DNA of 64,000 nt from Aphelenchoides besseyi. Its lineage: Eukaryota; Nematoda; Chromadorea; Rhabditida; Aphelenchoididae. Location of the stretch: contig JAMPIQ010000002.1 of the NCBI GenBank assembly GCA_024699855.1, forward strand, positions 11,346,001 through 11,410,000, given 5' to 3'. Of the stretch, positions 1 through 12,480 are shown piece by piece. Made by a program: the position numbers and the translations under genes. Below the pieces are notes generated by a model. It was not told the origin of the DNA and did not search any database. It saw nothing but the letters and a program-made list of their open reading frames with translations. The first letter of the stretch is position 1, and each line of letters begins with the position of its first letter.

Positions 1-1286
1 TGACAGTCAGCAAAGTCGTATGCCGGCAACAGAAACGGATGCTGAAATACGAACATTAAAGAAATCAACTCCAAAGTTTACCGGATGATTGAATCTTCGC
101 GAAGGTCGACGATAATAAAGCGAGTTGACTTCTTCATCTGGCAATAAAATCGGCAACTTTCGATTCGAATCGCTAAGTGATTCATCAACGGAGGTACTTC
201 TAAATCAACCATTGTGTTTTGGTTTCCTAGAAAGTTTACCGTGAGGCTCGTTGTAAACAGTTGATTCGAGCATGTTGATGGTATCGATTGTTGAGTAGCA
301 TGCTGTCGAGTGAAAGATCTGGACCGTCACGTACATTTCGCATAATCGTGCTGATGCAATAGCGATTATAAGTTCGTTCATCACGCTTTGACATGTACAC
401 AAGTACGAGCAAGATCGCGGCTGTTTCTGTACACAAGAAAGACACCTGTAAAAGTTAATAGCAATTTAAAATAATTAGAGTTTATCGCTTACTTTAAAAA
501 CAATAAAAGAGTATCCGTAGGAGTAATAGAAGAGCGGATCGTCCATTTCAGAAGCCGGGAAAATTTTGTTGCCAACTTCCTTCGACACACCGGCCATGTA
601 AACGATTATACTGTTCAGGTCGGCAAGCCCAGCAAAGATATGTAAAGTGGTAGCAATGAACAATGAGCGATAAGGTTTGGGTCGCTTGTAACAAACAATC
701 ACGCCAATCAATCCAGAGAAATCCAAGATACATCCCAGAAAAACGAAGAAGAAAGACGGGCGCACAGAAACTGAAACCGAATAGTAATTTGCAAGTTCCC
801 CGCAAAAACATCGTACACTCAATTGAGCTTGTAACATCGGAGGGCTCATCCATCGAAAACATATCAATTTTGTTGCAATGATCGGGCGTTACAGCTAAAA
901 AGTCGACGTTATTTACGTTCTTTCATTTGAGCTAATTGGAAATTTCGAGCAAAACATACGATCGACCCAACAAAAATACCATGGCCCGATTGTTGCGTTC
1001 TTAAAATACCGGGGATTCGTAAGCATGTCTTCGAAGCGTTGAGTAAGATTCGGATGAACAAAATAGCGTAGAACTTCGGCCGTGTATAACCAGTGGTTAG
1101 TTGATGCTGCTACAAAAATTGAATTATTGAGCAAATCGTATCCAAGGGTTTGGAATCATAAATAAACTTACAAACAAAGTTTGCAACACATCCGAGTGCG
1201 GAAGCAAAGAGGGCGCTTTTAATGAAACGACGACGTGTTTTCTCGTTGATCTTCGTTAATCGATGTTGAATGACCGGCAATACCAT
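1..1286 (-). CDS. Stargazin/CACNG-like calcium-channel gamma (TARP) subunit, 3' part cut off
   Basis: Four-pass membrane protein of the claudin/PMP22-like CACNG (stargazin) family, which in animals escorts AMPA receptors or calcium channels. Seen: a basic N-terminus beginning MVLPVIQ, a first membrane segment (FASALGCVANF), then the family extracellular pattern TNHWLY..., two N-glycosylation sites (NLT, NAT) and GPWYFCW, which matches the GLWxxCC position. Later membrane segments include FVFLGCILDFSGLIGVIV and IVYMAG, followed by YSYGYSFIVFK, matching the stargazin YSYGWSF motif. Exons, 3' to 5': 1-41 (continues outside), 82-199, 240-445, 493 to about 850, about 908-1130, about 1172-1286. The acceptor of the third exon is uncertain; the others have clear GT/AG. 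The short 200-239 intron reopens the frame after an apparent stop. Start chosen as the first ATG upstream of membrane segment 1. High confidence for family, moderate for exact exon edges. Confidence 0.8.
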
Positions 1287-3435
1287 CGAATATCTTGTAC
1301 GCACAAGTAGTCTACGCAAATCGAAGATTCAAACAATTTGACTTGAAATCTTTGACTCGTCGATGTGACCAAACTTTTTGGTCGTAATGTCGTCGGGTGT
1401 TCGAGATAGCGGACTTCAACGAGTGGCCAATTGGATTATGTGAATCGTAGTTTTTTGAATTACTTCGCTTTTACTTTAACTTGTTTCCGTACGACGAGAT
1501 TTGCGGTGCCACTCAAAAATCGAATATGCCAAAGAGGAAGTGGACTTTGTGGTCACTTTCCGATTTCAACTTTTGCTCAACCCTCTTCTACAAACAACTC
1601 TTGATGTCAGCACAACAAACTTGTTGAACACAAAAGCGTGATGTAACTGTTCCCTGAACTATTGGACCATTTGAAATCGAATCGTTTGTTGGAAAAGAAC
1701 AACAATCGGACAATCGAATTGAACGTGAATCTCGACTTTTACTTCATTTCCTTTGCAACGATTAGTCAATATAGTTTAGCGGCGTAAGATCAGTTGTTTA
1801 CGAAGAGAACAGCGCAGTTATTTAAAAGACAGAACTGCGCGCCTAATCAACAAGATAAAAGTTTATTTCCGTGCCTGATGTTTATTGTTCACAAGCCGAC
1901 CTGACCGCTGTTTTCTACCACAATCTCGGGTGGCAGAAGTGAAAAAAGCGGACGGCCAGCAGCGGACCTTTGCAACAAATTCATCGGCTGGTCAGGCGCG
2001 CCTTTGCGAAGCTACACAGCAAGCGTATGTTTTTCTGCGAACAAAAACACGACTAGTAGGGACTGATTTCTTTTACTCACGTTGTTATTGCCGAGCAAAG
2101 AGATCTGCTATGAGTTTGGACCGGCGGTTTGTTCACCAAACGATTTACAGGCAACTCATCAGAACCCTATTCAGTCCGCCCACTTTCCAGGCGGATATAA
2201 ACGATGGAAATCGAATGCGTTTTCCAATCAGATCGTTTTCCTAGTCTTTTGACATGAGAGTTCTTATTTCCTCTAGTCTCTACGCTATTCCTAAACCTAT
2301 TGAAGAGTTATGCTTCGTGAACAAACTCGGCTTGAATCTGTTGTAAGGTTATTAACTATACGATTACTTTGCGACAGTCCTCAGGTCGAATGTGTGCACG
2401 AATGAGAACAACTGACGATCGTTACGGGCGTTTAGTTTCTTTTCGATGTTAACTATTTCAGTGGCTTAAAAACAATCTCCATCGTTAAATACTTTCTGTT
2501 CTACTTATGCTGAAAGTAAGATATTTAAATTCGAATTGCTTGTTTGGTTTTTCGAACACAAGATCTTTTGTAATGGAATTTATGGGCACAGACAACTTTT
2601 CGTTCAATTCCACAGTTGAAGCTCCATTAGATAATTAATGGGCTGAGTCGAGAGAAGGTGTGTACGTATAGCTATTCCATTTGAGTCTGTTTCCGCGGTT
2701 AAGATGTTTTCCGAAATATCTTCGTTCAAAGCGGCCCTATTACACCTCTTTCGTCTACTAAAACCCTAATCGTGTGCATCAGCATAACACGGAATTTGGT
2801 GGGTTTCCTACGTCTCATGATGTCAACTTTCGTATTCGACGTCGCCGCTTTATAACCCGTCGGTCAGTGATGAAAAAGATTTCGTCGGTCAATTCCGCTT
2901 AGTCCTCACTCAACGCGTGTTCCTGCTGTCTATTACACGACAGGACTGTCATTAAACTCGGAGTTCTTACTCCCGTTCATGTACATTGTGTCTACAATTT
3001 CCCGCAATTGGTACAATAGCAAAATTGGTATGTTATTGCAATAATGCGCTCTTTTTACCCTTCAAACTTTTTGCTACTTCAATCGACTACAATTTTCGAT
3101 GACAACAACTTGAAACTAAACGTTGTAAATGTAGTCGGGAGTACAAAATTGCGAGCAAATTGTGAGACAAACGTACTTACTTGCCTTTTATAACACATTC
3201 AGATGATGAGAAAATATACTGTAGACTTAATCGATAGAGACTAAACTGTAACATCATTTTAGTTTAAAGTCGTAAACAAAAATTCGAATGTACATCGAAA
3301 TTTGTCTTTTTAAAGTCGTTTATCAAACGCGGAGGTGATGGACTGAAGGGTTCGAAGACGGAAGAATGAGCAATTGTCCGCAAAACACTTACAACATTCT
3401 ACAAACGCCTGTCGCAATTTCTGAATTTGCAGTTA
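1287..3435. other. Intergenic region between divergent genes
   Basis: About 2.1 kb between the stargazin-like gene (minus) and the gene starting at 3436 (plus), so it should hold both promoters. It contains a 119-codon plus-strand ORF (1885-2244) with no recognisable motif, membrane segment or splice partner, which I do not call a gene. I saw no RNA gene or mobile element. Confidence 0.5.
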
Positions 3436-3494
3436 ATGAGGCCGCTGACAGTGGATGGTGTAATGAAGAGACTTCCAAGCTCGGCCGTGGTTAG
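3366..3494 (+). promoter_or_regulatory. Possible upstream ORF overlapping the next gene's start
   Basis: A 42-codon ATG-to-TAG frame (begins MSNCPQNTY) opens 70 bp before the chosen start of the next gene and runs through that start in another frame. It may be a translation-dampening upstream ORF in the leader, or the true N-terminus joined through an unrecognised splice. The sequence alone does not decide between these. Confidence 0.3.
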
Positions 3495-5164
3495 AGCACG
3501 TATCACTCCGGATGTTATTGGCATTGACAGATATAAACACTTTCATCGGTAAGTCTATTAATAAGTTTTATTCATCAAAAATTCTGGATTACAATCTAAA
3601 ACGTTATCATATTTCTTTGCAATGTAGTTGATCGTAGCTGAAAAATTATTCTGCTATGCTAAGGTTTGTATTAAGCTTCAAATTCACCGTATTACTGGGA
3701 TAATTTGTACGACTGTTAGTAACCAGCTTTAACGTAATACTTGTTGAGTTTGTTAAATTCGGTTATTATTGGCCAAAATGTCAACAGCTCATCGTTGTCG
3801 TCGAAATGAGATTGCGTAATCATGCAGCCAAATGCATCATTTCCATCTGCGGATTTTGACGTCAAAAAACAATCTCTTTGATTGATTGTTAAAACATTTA
3901 CGTTAACCATCTCGGATAAACAAAAGCCGATTTCCTATTTACTAAAGCTCATTTCAGGCCCTTGGTTTCTGAAAGTGTAGTCGGCAAAGTAGATGGTGGT
4001 AATATCGATAAAAAGGGATTCATTTATCACAACGAGCTACCCGCTATAAAATACAGCAAATCCACTGCTTCCAGGTACTTGTGATTCTTTATGTTTGCCT
4101 CTTTCAACATCCTTCATTATAGTAATAAGTCGTCTATTCGTCATCAAGAAAGCTCTTCAACTCAGTCTTCAGGTTCCCATCATTTTAATCGGAACAAACA
4201 GCACATTCCACCAATAGGTACAATCAATTTATTTCTTAATGCTTTAGATTTGATTTGGTTTAGACGACAAAGCAAAGCGTTTGAAATCGAGTGATTCTAC
4301 GAGTTTGCCTCCAATCAACGGAAATGCAAATAAGACTCTGAAGAAGAAACAAGTGAATGGCGTTGTGCAACGTAATCCAAACAAAGGTTGTTTGAGTATT
4401 CTTCCGGTTTTTATCTTGTGAAATTCAGGAACAAACAGCGGTCCTACAAAAGCACGTACTCAACCATTATGTATGCAAAGATGCTCGAAATAATTTAATC
4501 CTTTTCTTACAGATCAGAAATTACAGCGTCGTGCACGTTCAGTTAACACTATGAAAATCAGCTCGACGAACAATCGGCTTCACACCTCATGGGACGGTCA
4601 CAAACCAGATCAATCTAATGTCAAGAATTTTGGAACGCAAACAGATTTTTTAGTGCAAACTGTAAGTTTTCATTACTGAATGAACTTGTTGCGAATCACG
4701 TGGATTTGCAGCAAGTAACTTCTGCAACCCCACCCATCTTAACATCAACACCCGAGTTTACGGCGCGCAGTAATCCGGAAAGCAAGAGCAGCAACACACC
4801 CAAAGCAACGCAAACAACTACATTGAGTGTTCTTACAAGACTTACAGCTCGTTCAGCTGACAACATACGCGATGTAAGTCTCGCGTTGATAACAACAATT
4901 ATGATCGCAATTTCGTTTTAGATTGAGGAACGAAGCGAACTGATGCAGATCATAGACAACGCGTTGGATGAAACTATTGATAAACATTCGCGTCAACGAG
5001 CTAATTATTTTATTGCGTCATCTGCCAGAAATATCGAGAATATTTGGAAGGATGCAAAGTTATTCGTGTCAACAGTTCTTCTGCCGCAAAGCGTTTCGTT
5101 GGCCAACAAAACGAAATCCAAGAAAACTCCTCTTGATGCAATCGCTACCGTTCATTTACCGTAA
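3436..5164 (+). CDS. Unrecognised basic low-complexity protein with C-terminal helical region
   Basis: Not recognised. Eight exons join in one frame: 3436-3549 (donor CG|gtaagt), about 3958-4075, 4126-4216, about 4265-4386, about 4430-4466, about 4514-4661, about 4712-4873, 4922-5164. The product is about 340 residues. It starts MRPLTVDG, is rich in Ser, Thr, Asn, Lys and Arg in the middle (DDKAKRLKSSDS, NGNANKTLKKKQ), carries a FGTQTDF segment, and ends in a likely alpha-helical stretch (IEERSELMQIIDNALDE... SARNIENIWKDA). No signal peptide or membrane segment. Consistent phases and clean 40-50 bp introns show a real gene, but no family or function can be named. The start is uncertain because an ATG 70 bp upstream opens a different frame. 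Confidence 0.6.
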
Positions 5165-6119
5165 TGTTTGTTCTCTGTAATTTGTATTTATTTGTCGTTT
5201 ATACTCAATAGTTAACGTTTCTGTTGTTCTTTTCGAAACGGGTGCGTTCAGCAGTTTGCTCCAGTGATTATGTTGTCGTCCAAGGCCCCTTGTAAATGAA
5301 TAACCTCAACAGACGTTTTTTGTGAATCACCGAAATCCTGCGCAATAAACTTCTAAACTATTCTCAGTTCAAATAGAGGTTCAATAGTATGCAATTAGAT
5401 TGCACATTGCCCTTCATTTGATCGTTCATGTCATACAAACAATTGTACTAAAGAAATGATTTCGCCTACTAATCTGCCCGACAATCAAATTAAACGGTAA
5501 AGAGCCGCTAAACTAAAACATGAGATGTAACAGCAGCTTTACAGTCAACGTACGAAGTCAATGGTCATAACGAGAAGAAATTGGCAGAAAGTTCAACAGA
5601 GACCGTAGAATCCGATTGTTGAATGGCGATTTGCTCGACTGGCCGATTGAATTGTGATACAATGTAGAATAATTTCAACCAATTGTAGTTTCTGTTGCAT
5701 TTATTCACATTTTCAGAACGATCATAACAAATTGGCAAGCCATTATTCAATCTTTATCGTTTCATATATTCCGAGAAAACCAATTATTGCCAACAATAAT
5801 ATGAACAGACAATTGAGTTTAAAGTGAAAGAGAGAAATTCGATGAATGAACACAACCAAAACACTTGCTTTTAAAGACATACCGGACTCCGCGCGAGACA
5901 ACATAAAGAAAGAACCTGAGTTTACATAATCAACGACGACACATATGTTGGTTACGATCATTGAGTGTCATTTGCGACCCGTAAAGAAATTGGTTGGCAT
6001 TGTGGGCTGTGGGGGTGGTGCTTGTAACTTGTGGCGGGTTGTAACGTTGTTGCTGTTCGGTCGGGCACTGCTAAACGAAGGAGTTTAGTCAAATCTACAT
6101 CACCACTGTGTTGTTTTGA
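5165..6119. other. Intergenic region
   Basis: About 950 bp without a supported gene, lying between convergent genes (the unrecognised plus-strand gene and the casein kinase gene on minus). Minus-strand ORFs at 5565-5750 and 5743-5961 contain hydrophobic runs but have no convincing splice partner. AT-rich sequence, as expected for facing 3' ends. Confidence 0.4.
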
Positions 6120-6441
6120 TCAGACGACAAAAACAAAATGCCAAAAACCACACAAACAGGAGTTTGGAGTGCAATCTGAATGCGTGCGTTTGCTATCGAA
6201 TGTTAACAATAATTTACTACTTTTACGTGTTTTCAATCTGACTTTTAGATTTACGAATACCTCTCTGTGATCAAACGAAGGCTGTATCGAGGACAATACA
6301 CTATTTTGAAAAGGTTCCATGAAAGTGGACGGACCGGCACCACAAAACACTGTCGACGAAACCCGCTCATTGTCTTGACCAACATAACGATGGCACATCG
6401 GCATCTCCAAACCGGGGTTGGCATTCACGTACGCTTGAAAC
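6120..6441 (-). CDS. Possible alternative C-terminal exon of the CK1 gene
   Basis: Open frame preceded by an acceptor (ttttaag) near 6442-6443. It joins in the right phase to a strong GTAAGT donor that overlaps the CK1 stop codon near 6870. The tail would begin FQAYVNANPG and contain PSFDH, faintly like the PFDHLGK ending of vertebrate CK1 delta/epsilon. The frame runs to a TGA at 6120, or may leave earlier by a donor near 6263. An AATAAA on the minus strand near 6570 lies inside the implied intron, so the short CK1 form can also end there. This is inference from phase and splice consensus only. Confidence 0.35.
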
Positions 6442-6868
6442 CTTAAAACACCAAGAATAGCCAACAACTTGAAGCCACGTAAACAAATCACAAACAAGTT
6501 AACAAAGAAGGATAAAAAGAATAAGAAAGCAAGACAACAAGTTGTACGATTTCGACTACAAAATCATTTATTAGATGGTGCAAATGATCGTGCAAGCAAA
6601 TCGAAAACGTGCAAATCAAACAAACAAAACACACAGCATACACTAAACTGCACTTAAAATGACATTCTATTAACGGTAAAATCATGTAAAACAGTCGAGA
6701 TTCGTTCTCTTTGTTGCAATTCACGACCATGTGATTAATGTAAAAAACGTTTGAACGTTAGCTGTAAAAATATCTCTGATTGCAACAAAGATCAAGTCTT
6801 ACAAGATTGCAAGAAGCCGCGCAATAGAAACATTGTTGTTATGATCACACATTTCAAATGAATTCAAC

Positions 6869-9011
6869 TTACGGTAAGTGAACGTTCCAATCAAAAATGT
6901 AGTCGCGGTCGAATGATTGGATTTTGAACAAGTCAGCAATAAGACGATGCAAATGAGCGTAGTCGGGTTGCTGGTCAAAACTCAGTGATTTGCAATATTC
7001 GATGTACCAAACGAACTGCTCTGAAACGACAACCGGTCAATTGTTGATTGAATTTCTTCACGAACCTGGAAATCCTCGACACAAGTCCTGCACCGAAGTG
7101 CTTAGCTTCTTCTCGGCAATCTTATCGTATTTCTGTCTTTTCGTTGCTGCTTTCAATCCCTGCCATGGCAATGAGCCGCGATTAAAATACCTGAAAAGAT
7201 TTTTTGAATGGAAATCTCAAAGAACAAAAAGTTTTATCTATCAACAATTCTGTAGCTTATAATGAACGTGAAAGTCACTTACATGAGAACGTATCCCAGA
7301 GATTCCAAATCGTCACGTCGACTTTGTTCAATTCCTTGATGCGTGTTAACTGAAGCATATCGTGCGGTACCCGTTAGATTTTTGTGATCGCGAAATGGGA
7401 TGTGAACTCGAGTGCGTTGATCGCGAAAACGTTTGGCCAATCCGAAGTCAATGATCTGCAAGAAGCTATTAGATGAAATCATCGTCCAACGATCACTTAC
7501 ATAAACGAGATTTCCACGTTTACCTAAACCCATTAAGAAATTGTCCGGTTTAATGTCCCTGTGAATGAAATCTTTGGAATGAATATACTCAATACGAGCA
7601 AGCTGGAATTTTTGAATTAAAAACGAATATCTGAATCAGTTGACTGACCATTTGCTCTGCCAATAAAAGAACTGTTTTCAGCGAGAATTTGCGAGAACAG
7701 AAGTTGAAAAGGTCTTCCAATGAAGGTCCCAGCAACTCCATGACCATAACATTGTATTCACCTTCATAGCCGCACCATTTAACCACAGGAATTCCAGTAC
7801 CGCCATGCATAAATTTGTACAACTTGGCTTCGATGTGCAATTGAGGATGTTTGGTTTTCATGCATTCCAATTTTATGGCCACTTCTTCACGTGTCACAAT
7901 GTTTTCACCTAAAATCATACAATCAAATAGTAAATTTTCAAGGCGAATAACACAAGGATTAAGTTCTGTACGATTTACCTAAGTAAATGTCTCCAAATGA
8001 TCCACTTCCAATTTTCCGACCCAAACGGAAGCAACCACCAACTCGTAATTCCATAACCCCTGAAGCAGAAGAATGAAACAAGGTAAATCGAATGAATTGT
8101 GGATAGAATATAGGTTGTAGATTGCATCGTTTCGAATAAATTATGGAACGAACACGTTAGAATACGAACAAATAGCAAGAAAAACTCAGCTGCACTCAAT
8201 AAGAGCGAACAGATCACCACGAGGCTCGATGACTAATTCGCATTTGTGTTCAATCGATAACAACAACTACAAATATTGCGATGTCTAGTCTCTTGAGCAA
8301 AAAATTAAATTGTCCGAAGTTTGAATTAACCTTAGAAGTTACTCATAGATGCCTCAAAAAATGACCAGTCGACCTCTTTGTATGATTGCCAACACAAAAA
8401 CCCGTTTCCGAAAAACAAAACAAAATGAAAGGAAAAAAGAGATCCTATTGATTGGTATATTTCATCAAAACCACAAGATTTTAGTAACGTTGTTCCATTG
8501 TTTTGCGTCTAAAATCGATCGACGCCGCACCGAGGAGCACGACACGAAAGCGGGGCGAGAGGAGTCTGCGTATAGGGGGGCTTGCACCGTGGAAAGACGA
8601 ACGCAGACAAACGACGCCGGACGAAAAGAAGAAGGGAGTATAGCGACTGGTCCACTGCGCGAATGTCCAGTCGGGAGTTGTTTGAGATATTTGCAGTTTT
8701 CAGACCAATATGTATGTCAAGAAATTTTTGGCCAATACATTGGATTTGAATACAAAACGAAAAGAAATCTGTGGAAATTAGAAAACAAGTTTACCTGATG
8801 CTGTTACCGTTGCAACGAGTTTACGTTGCGTAGCACTGCTATTCGCCACGGACGGTGTTGATGTTGTGTACGGAGCAACAGGACGACGTCGTGCAGTCAA
8901 CGAATTGGGAGATTTGGACGGCGAACTTGTTGGTAAAATAGTCGGTACAGCAGCAGCAGTTAATTGGGCAAAGTTAAGTGGATCAAGTAGACTTGAAGTG
9001 GCTGGAAGCAT
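6869..9011 (-). CDS. kin-20: Casein kinase 1 delta/epsilon (KIN-20/Doubletime type)
   Basis: Ser/Thr protein kinase of the CK1 delta/epsilon branch, acting in circadian/developmental timing, Wnt and trafficking pathways in other animals. Seven exons: 8795-9011, 7979-8059, 7649-7908, 7501-7602, 7283-7455, 7066-7190, 6869-7020, together 369 codons. Seen: MELRVG at about residue 75, glycine loop GSGSFG, VAIK lysine, [20 protein letters not shown], catalytic [62 protein letters not shown] and the C-lobe ending near DYIFDWN. These match CK1 delta/epsilon better than CK1 alpha. Odd points: a 74-residue Ser/Thr/Pro-rich N-terminal extension encoded by a separate exon before a 735-bp intron, and almost no regulatory tail because TAA follows FDWNVHLP. 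That stop overlaps a good donor, so a longer tailed form is possible. The symbol is by family resemblance to C. elegans. Confidence 0.92.
8060..8794 (-). other. Long first intron of CK1 gene with a GC-rich block
   Basis: This 735-bp intron is far longer than its 40-60 bp neighbours. Positions about 8515-8690 are GC- and CpG-richer than the surroundings. An open frame on the plus strand (8349-8798) has no coding signs. The block could be a second promoter or first exon for a CK1 form lacking the N-terminal extension, starting at MELRVG; that is inference. Confidence 0.3.
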
Positions 9012-10127
9012 AACTGATCAACCAACTAATCGACCAACAATAAAGATGCTCAACAGTGGCCAACAATGCCGAGATATCCAGCCGTTTTAGAAAAACAGTC
9101 TGTCAACCGCAGCAGACCTTTGTGTGACGATCAACGCACACGTGGAAACGCTGCGCAGACGACTATACCGCTTTTGCGTCCGTGAGCGGAGAGATTCGTC
9201 GGAGCCCTTCGCTTAATGGAAGGCGACGAACTACGTGAATTCTTCACAGACCAGACAACCAACACTCGAGGAATTGTCGCGACGAGCAAATGCGGGGAGA
9301 CGTTGCGTGTCTGACCATTGGTTGTTGAATGATTTTCGGAAATATTGCAAAACGCGGAATATGCCAAACGAATAAAAATTGCAAAATACTAACGAAATTC
9401 GTACGAAGCCCAACGGGTTTTGATCCGCTTAATGCTGAAGCAGACACCAACCGTCTCAACTGGCCACACACGAACTAACCGAACCTCCCGACCGCCTCTT
9501 GTTTCCATTCAGTGCGTTTCGAGTACTTCGACACACACGTTCGAGGTTTGTCTGATGATATCGCTAAAAACAACCATCGTTTGTAGACCCATGCTTTTAT
9601 TAACCACGTACAAATGCAGTGGAATAAACACTGACAAAAAGTAACAGCGGGAACTTCAACTGGAATAATGTGACCGTTGAAATTAAACGAAAAGAAATGA
9701 TTTTGACAAAAACAAAGCCAGTTTTTTGATGTTCAACGTCAAATAGAAACATTAACTTCTTACTCCAAAGTTTACAATTCGGAAACTTGACAATTGAAAC
9801 ACAATAAAACGACTAGAAGTATAAATGAGCCAAAAGCACTGACAAGTGCCGTTAAAAGCAACTTGTTAGCATTGATATCCGATGCATAACAACAGTTTTA
9901 GAAACAAAAGACCGTAGCTTGAAAATGAATCTGAGAAATAGAAATAAAATCCCGTAGGTTTATGGTACGCCGTGAAATTATATCAATTCATCGAATTGCT
10001 GTCCGTTGTAGGATTTTCGAATTTGTCCGCTGAAACTACGAAACATCTTGTAAGACCAAAATCTTACGACTTACAGTCCATGGAAACATCACGAGAACTC
10101 ATTGATAACGGCGAAGGACCGGCTTTC
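9012..10127. other. Intergenic region
   Basis: About 1.1 kb between the CK1 start and the 3' end of the CCDC6 gene, both on minus. It should hold the CK1 promoter and the CCDC6 3' UTR; an AATAAA-containing AT-rich stretch lies near 9945. Short overlapping ORFs at 9131-9644 on both strands lack motifs and are not called. Confidence 0.4.
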
Positions 10128-11699
10128 TCAAAATCGGACACTAAAATTCGACCTCAATCCAAGATCGTCTACATGAAACTTACAACTTCCGTGAACGGAT
10201 GCCGAAAGCGAAGATTCGCTGTGACATGGCGAGTTGCGACTCGCGTCATTTTCGGTCGAGTTGGTAGCCGATGGAGCAGCAGCGTTGAGTTTGCTGGCAT
10301 TCAGGTCGGATACGAACTGACAGAACTCTTCGTAAGTCGGTGGATGACGTTCGAAGTCACTGAATTTGGCAAATTTTTCACGACGATCTTTGTCCAACTC
10401 GGCATTACGTTGCCGCAAATTCAACACCATGGCTCGAGCTCGAGTGAGTTGAGTGCGCAGTGAAGTGATTTCGTTTCCATCTGAATGCTCGTTGTTTAGC
10501 ATCGAACTAACGACATTATTGCTGCTGGTCGAAACTCGTTGTCTGAACACAAAACTACGTAAACAAAATCCAAATAAACTGCTTGCTTACTCGTTTTGTT
10601 GTGAAGAATTCGATGAGTTAGATCCGCTTTCCGGTCCTTGAACATTCAACATTTCGCATAAATGACGTTTCTCAGCCTCCAAATGATCGACTCGTTTACT
10701 CAAACTGTTGAATAAGGACTCTTGTTCATGTTCCAATGAGTTCTCCATATCCACTTTTTCGCGTCGCAATTGTTCGAGAGTCTAGAGCGGTTGTCTCATC
10801 AGTATTACGTGTGTATCAAAGAAAAATACCTTTTGGTTTTGACGAACTTCTGCTTCCAACTTTCGCACTTTCAACAACAAACTATCGATTGTTGTACTTT
10901 GCTGCGTGCTAATGCGATTCAACAGCTCATCGCGTTGCTTCTCCAGCTAAACAAAAACACAATAATCAAGAAATTGTTAAAGCGAATTACCTGGAAAAGT
11001 TTTTTGCTCAACGTATTTGTCAGATTTTCTTCTTCCTCTTCATATTTCAATGCTATCGATTCTTTGTCGCTTTTCAGTTTCTGAATTCGCTTCAACAACA
11101 TGTTGGAAATGTATTCCTCTTCTTGTTCGACACGAGCTTGCATTTTAACGTTCGTTTCCCTCATTCTGAAACCTACGATTACACAAAACGAAAGAACAAA
11201 TACCGTTTGTTGAGAACTTCCAGTTGAGTAATTCGCACATTCAACTCTTCAACTCGACCCTAAGGAGCACAAGTGTCAATTTAAATTCAGTATCTAGCTC
11301 ATACCTCTGCTACACCTTTTGCACACAACAAATCCAATGCTTTCTTGCCGAGCATACCAATGTTCGCGTTTTCAAAACCGCCATCTGCCCAATCGCGAAG
11401 AAGTTGGTCTGAAATCACGGGCACTAACGACAAGTCCGTTTTCAATTCTAAAATCTACGCACTAAACTCCATTAGTTAATTCGATTCATACCGTTGTGAA
11501 AAGAACGAGGTGATTGTTCTAAAGAGCGTTCTTTTTCGAAATCTGACAAACGATTCGCACGACGAGTGTTGACTGTTGAACCAGTGGACATACGCTCATC
11601 CCGGTCGTCATCATTCGAATCCGAAGCAGGAGTTTGTCGACCACTCGAACGTGATCCACGTTTACTGTTGTTTGAAGTTGAAGCACCGGGTAAAGACAT
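10128..11699 (-). CDS. CCDC6-type coiled-coil protein
   Basis: Homologue of coiled-coil domain-containing 6 (CCDC6/H4), a long coiled-coil protein linked in mammals to checkpoint and phosphatase regulation. Seen in order: a Ser-rich N-terminus ([17 protein letters not shown]), an exon with [34 protein letters not shown], then the CCDC6 signature repeats [56 protein letters not shown] and [12 protein letters not shown]. These align closely with human repeats such as QARAEQEEEFISNTL and KIDLENTLEQEQEALVN. The C-terminal part has [18 protein letters not shown] and a Ser/Asn-rich end. About seven exons separated by short introns. Start taken at the first ATG of the Ser-rich exon. The human Pro-rich tail is absent. 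Confidence 0.85.
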
Positions 11700-12480
11700 T
11701 CGAATGGTACGATTTAACCGTAAACTAAAACAGAAAATTACACGAATGCACAAACAAATGATGTCATCTAATCGATTCAGTTGGCCGCGAGAAACAACGT
11801 CTAAGAAAAGATAACATTAGGCATTCTCTATCGTAAGCAATAGTACGCGTAAGTGGTGCGATAACCACCGCGCTCCTAAGGAACCTTTATTGTAAAACTG
11901 AACGTCTAAAGGTCAAGTTGAAGATAAAGAAAACCGCAAGTTGAATTCCACCAACACCCACTGCTTTTGTCAGCGTTCGATTGAAGAAGTGCACTGATTG
12001 TACAATGACCGTCGCTTTAATCTTATGCAAACCAAACACCCCATTTACTTGCAGTAATCAAATGAACAGCTACAAAAATAGTCGACTGAAATTTCGCAGT
12101 GAAAAAAGAACACGTTCAAATCTGTTGGCTCGGAACAAGTGACTTCGGAGTGGGAAACTTGGTTGTGACTTAAAAGCAGATATTAGGTTTAATCCAATTT
12201 GTATGATTTCGAAAACATTAACCCGATCCATTAGCTTGCTGTCTTTGATGTAAACAAGACACATAAATGCTCTGACGCGCCGTACGAGCTACTGCTGGAA
12301 AGCAGAAACTGAATGCCACACATTCAAACAACAGTGCTGTGAACATTAAAACTCAACAGACGTTACCATATTTCTCAGTGAGCTATTACGTTAATTAGTT
12401 AACAAAAGTCTATTCTTGTAAAATTTATTGTCTGTGAGGGCATAACTAATTGCAAGAAAGCAAGTTCAGATTCATGAGGA
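11700..12480. other. Intergenic region
   Basis: About 780 bp between two minus-strand coiled-coil genes. It should contain the CCDC6 promoter and the 3' UTR of the upstream gene (AT-rich, with an AAATTTATTG stretch near 12421). A minus ORF at 12070-12264 shows no coding signs. Confidence 0.4.

Noticed and set aside
1885..2244. 119-codon plus-strand ORF
   Set aside because: No motif, mixed composition, no splice partner and no neighbouring exon in phase; likely chance.
6990..7262. Plus-strand ORF of 90 codons
   Set aside because: Antisense to CK1 exons 6 and 7, whose protein is conserved.
8349..8798. 149-codon plus-strand ORF
   Set aside because: Lies in the CK1 first intron antisense to it; composition is Arg/Lys/Thr-rich from a GC-rich block with no domain.
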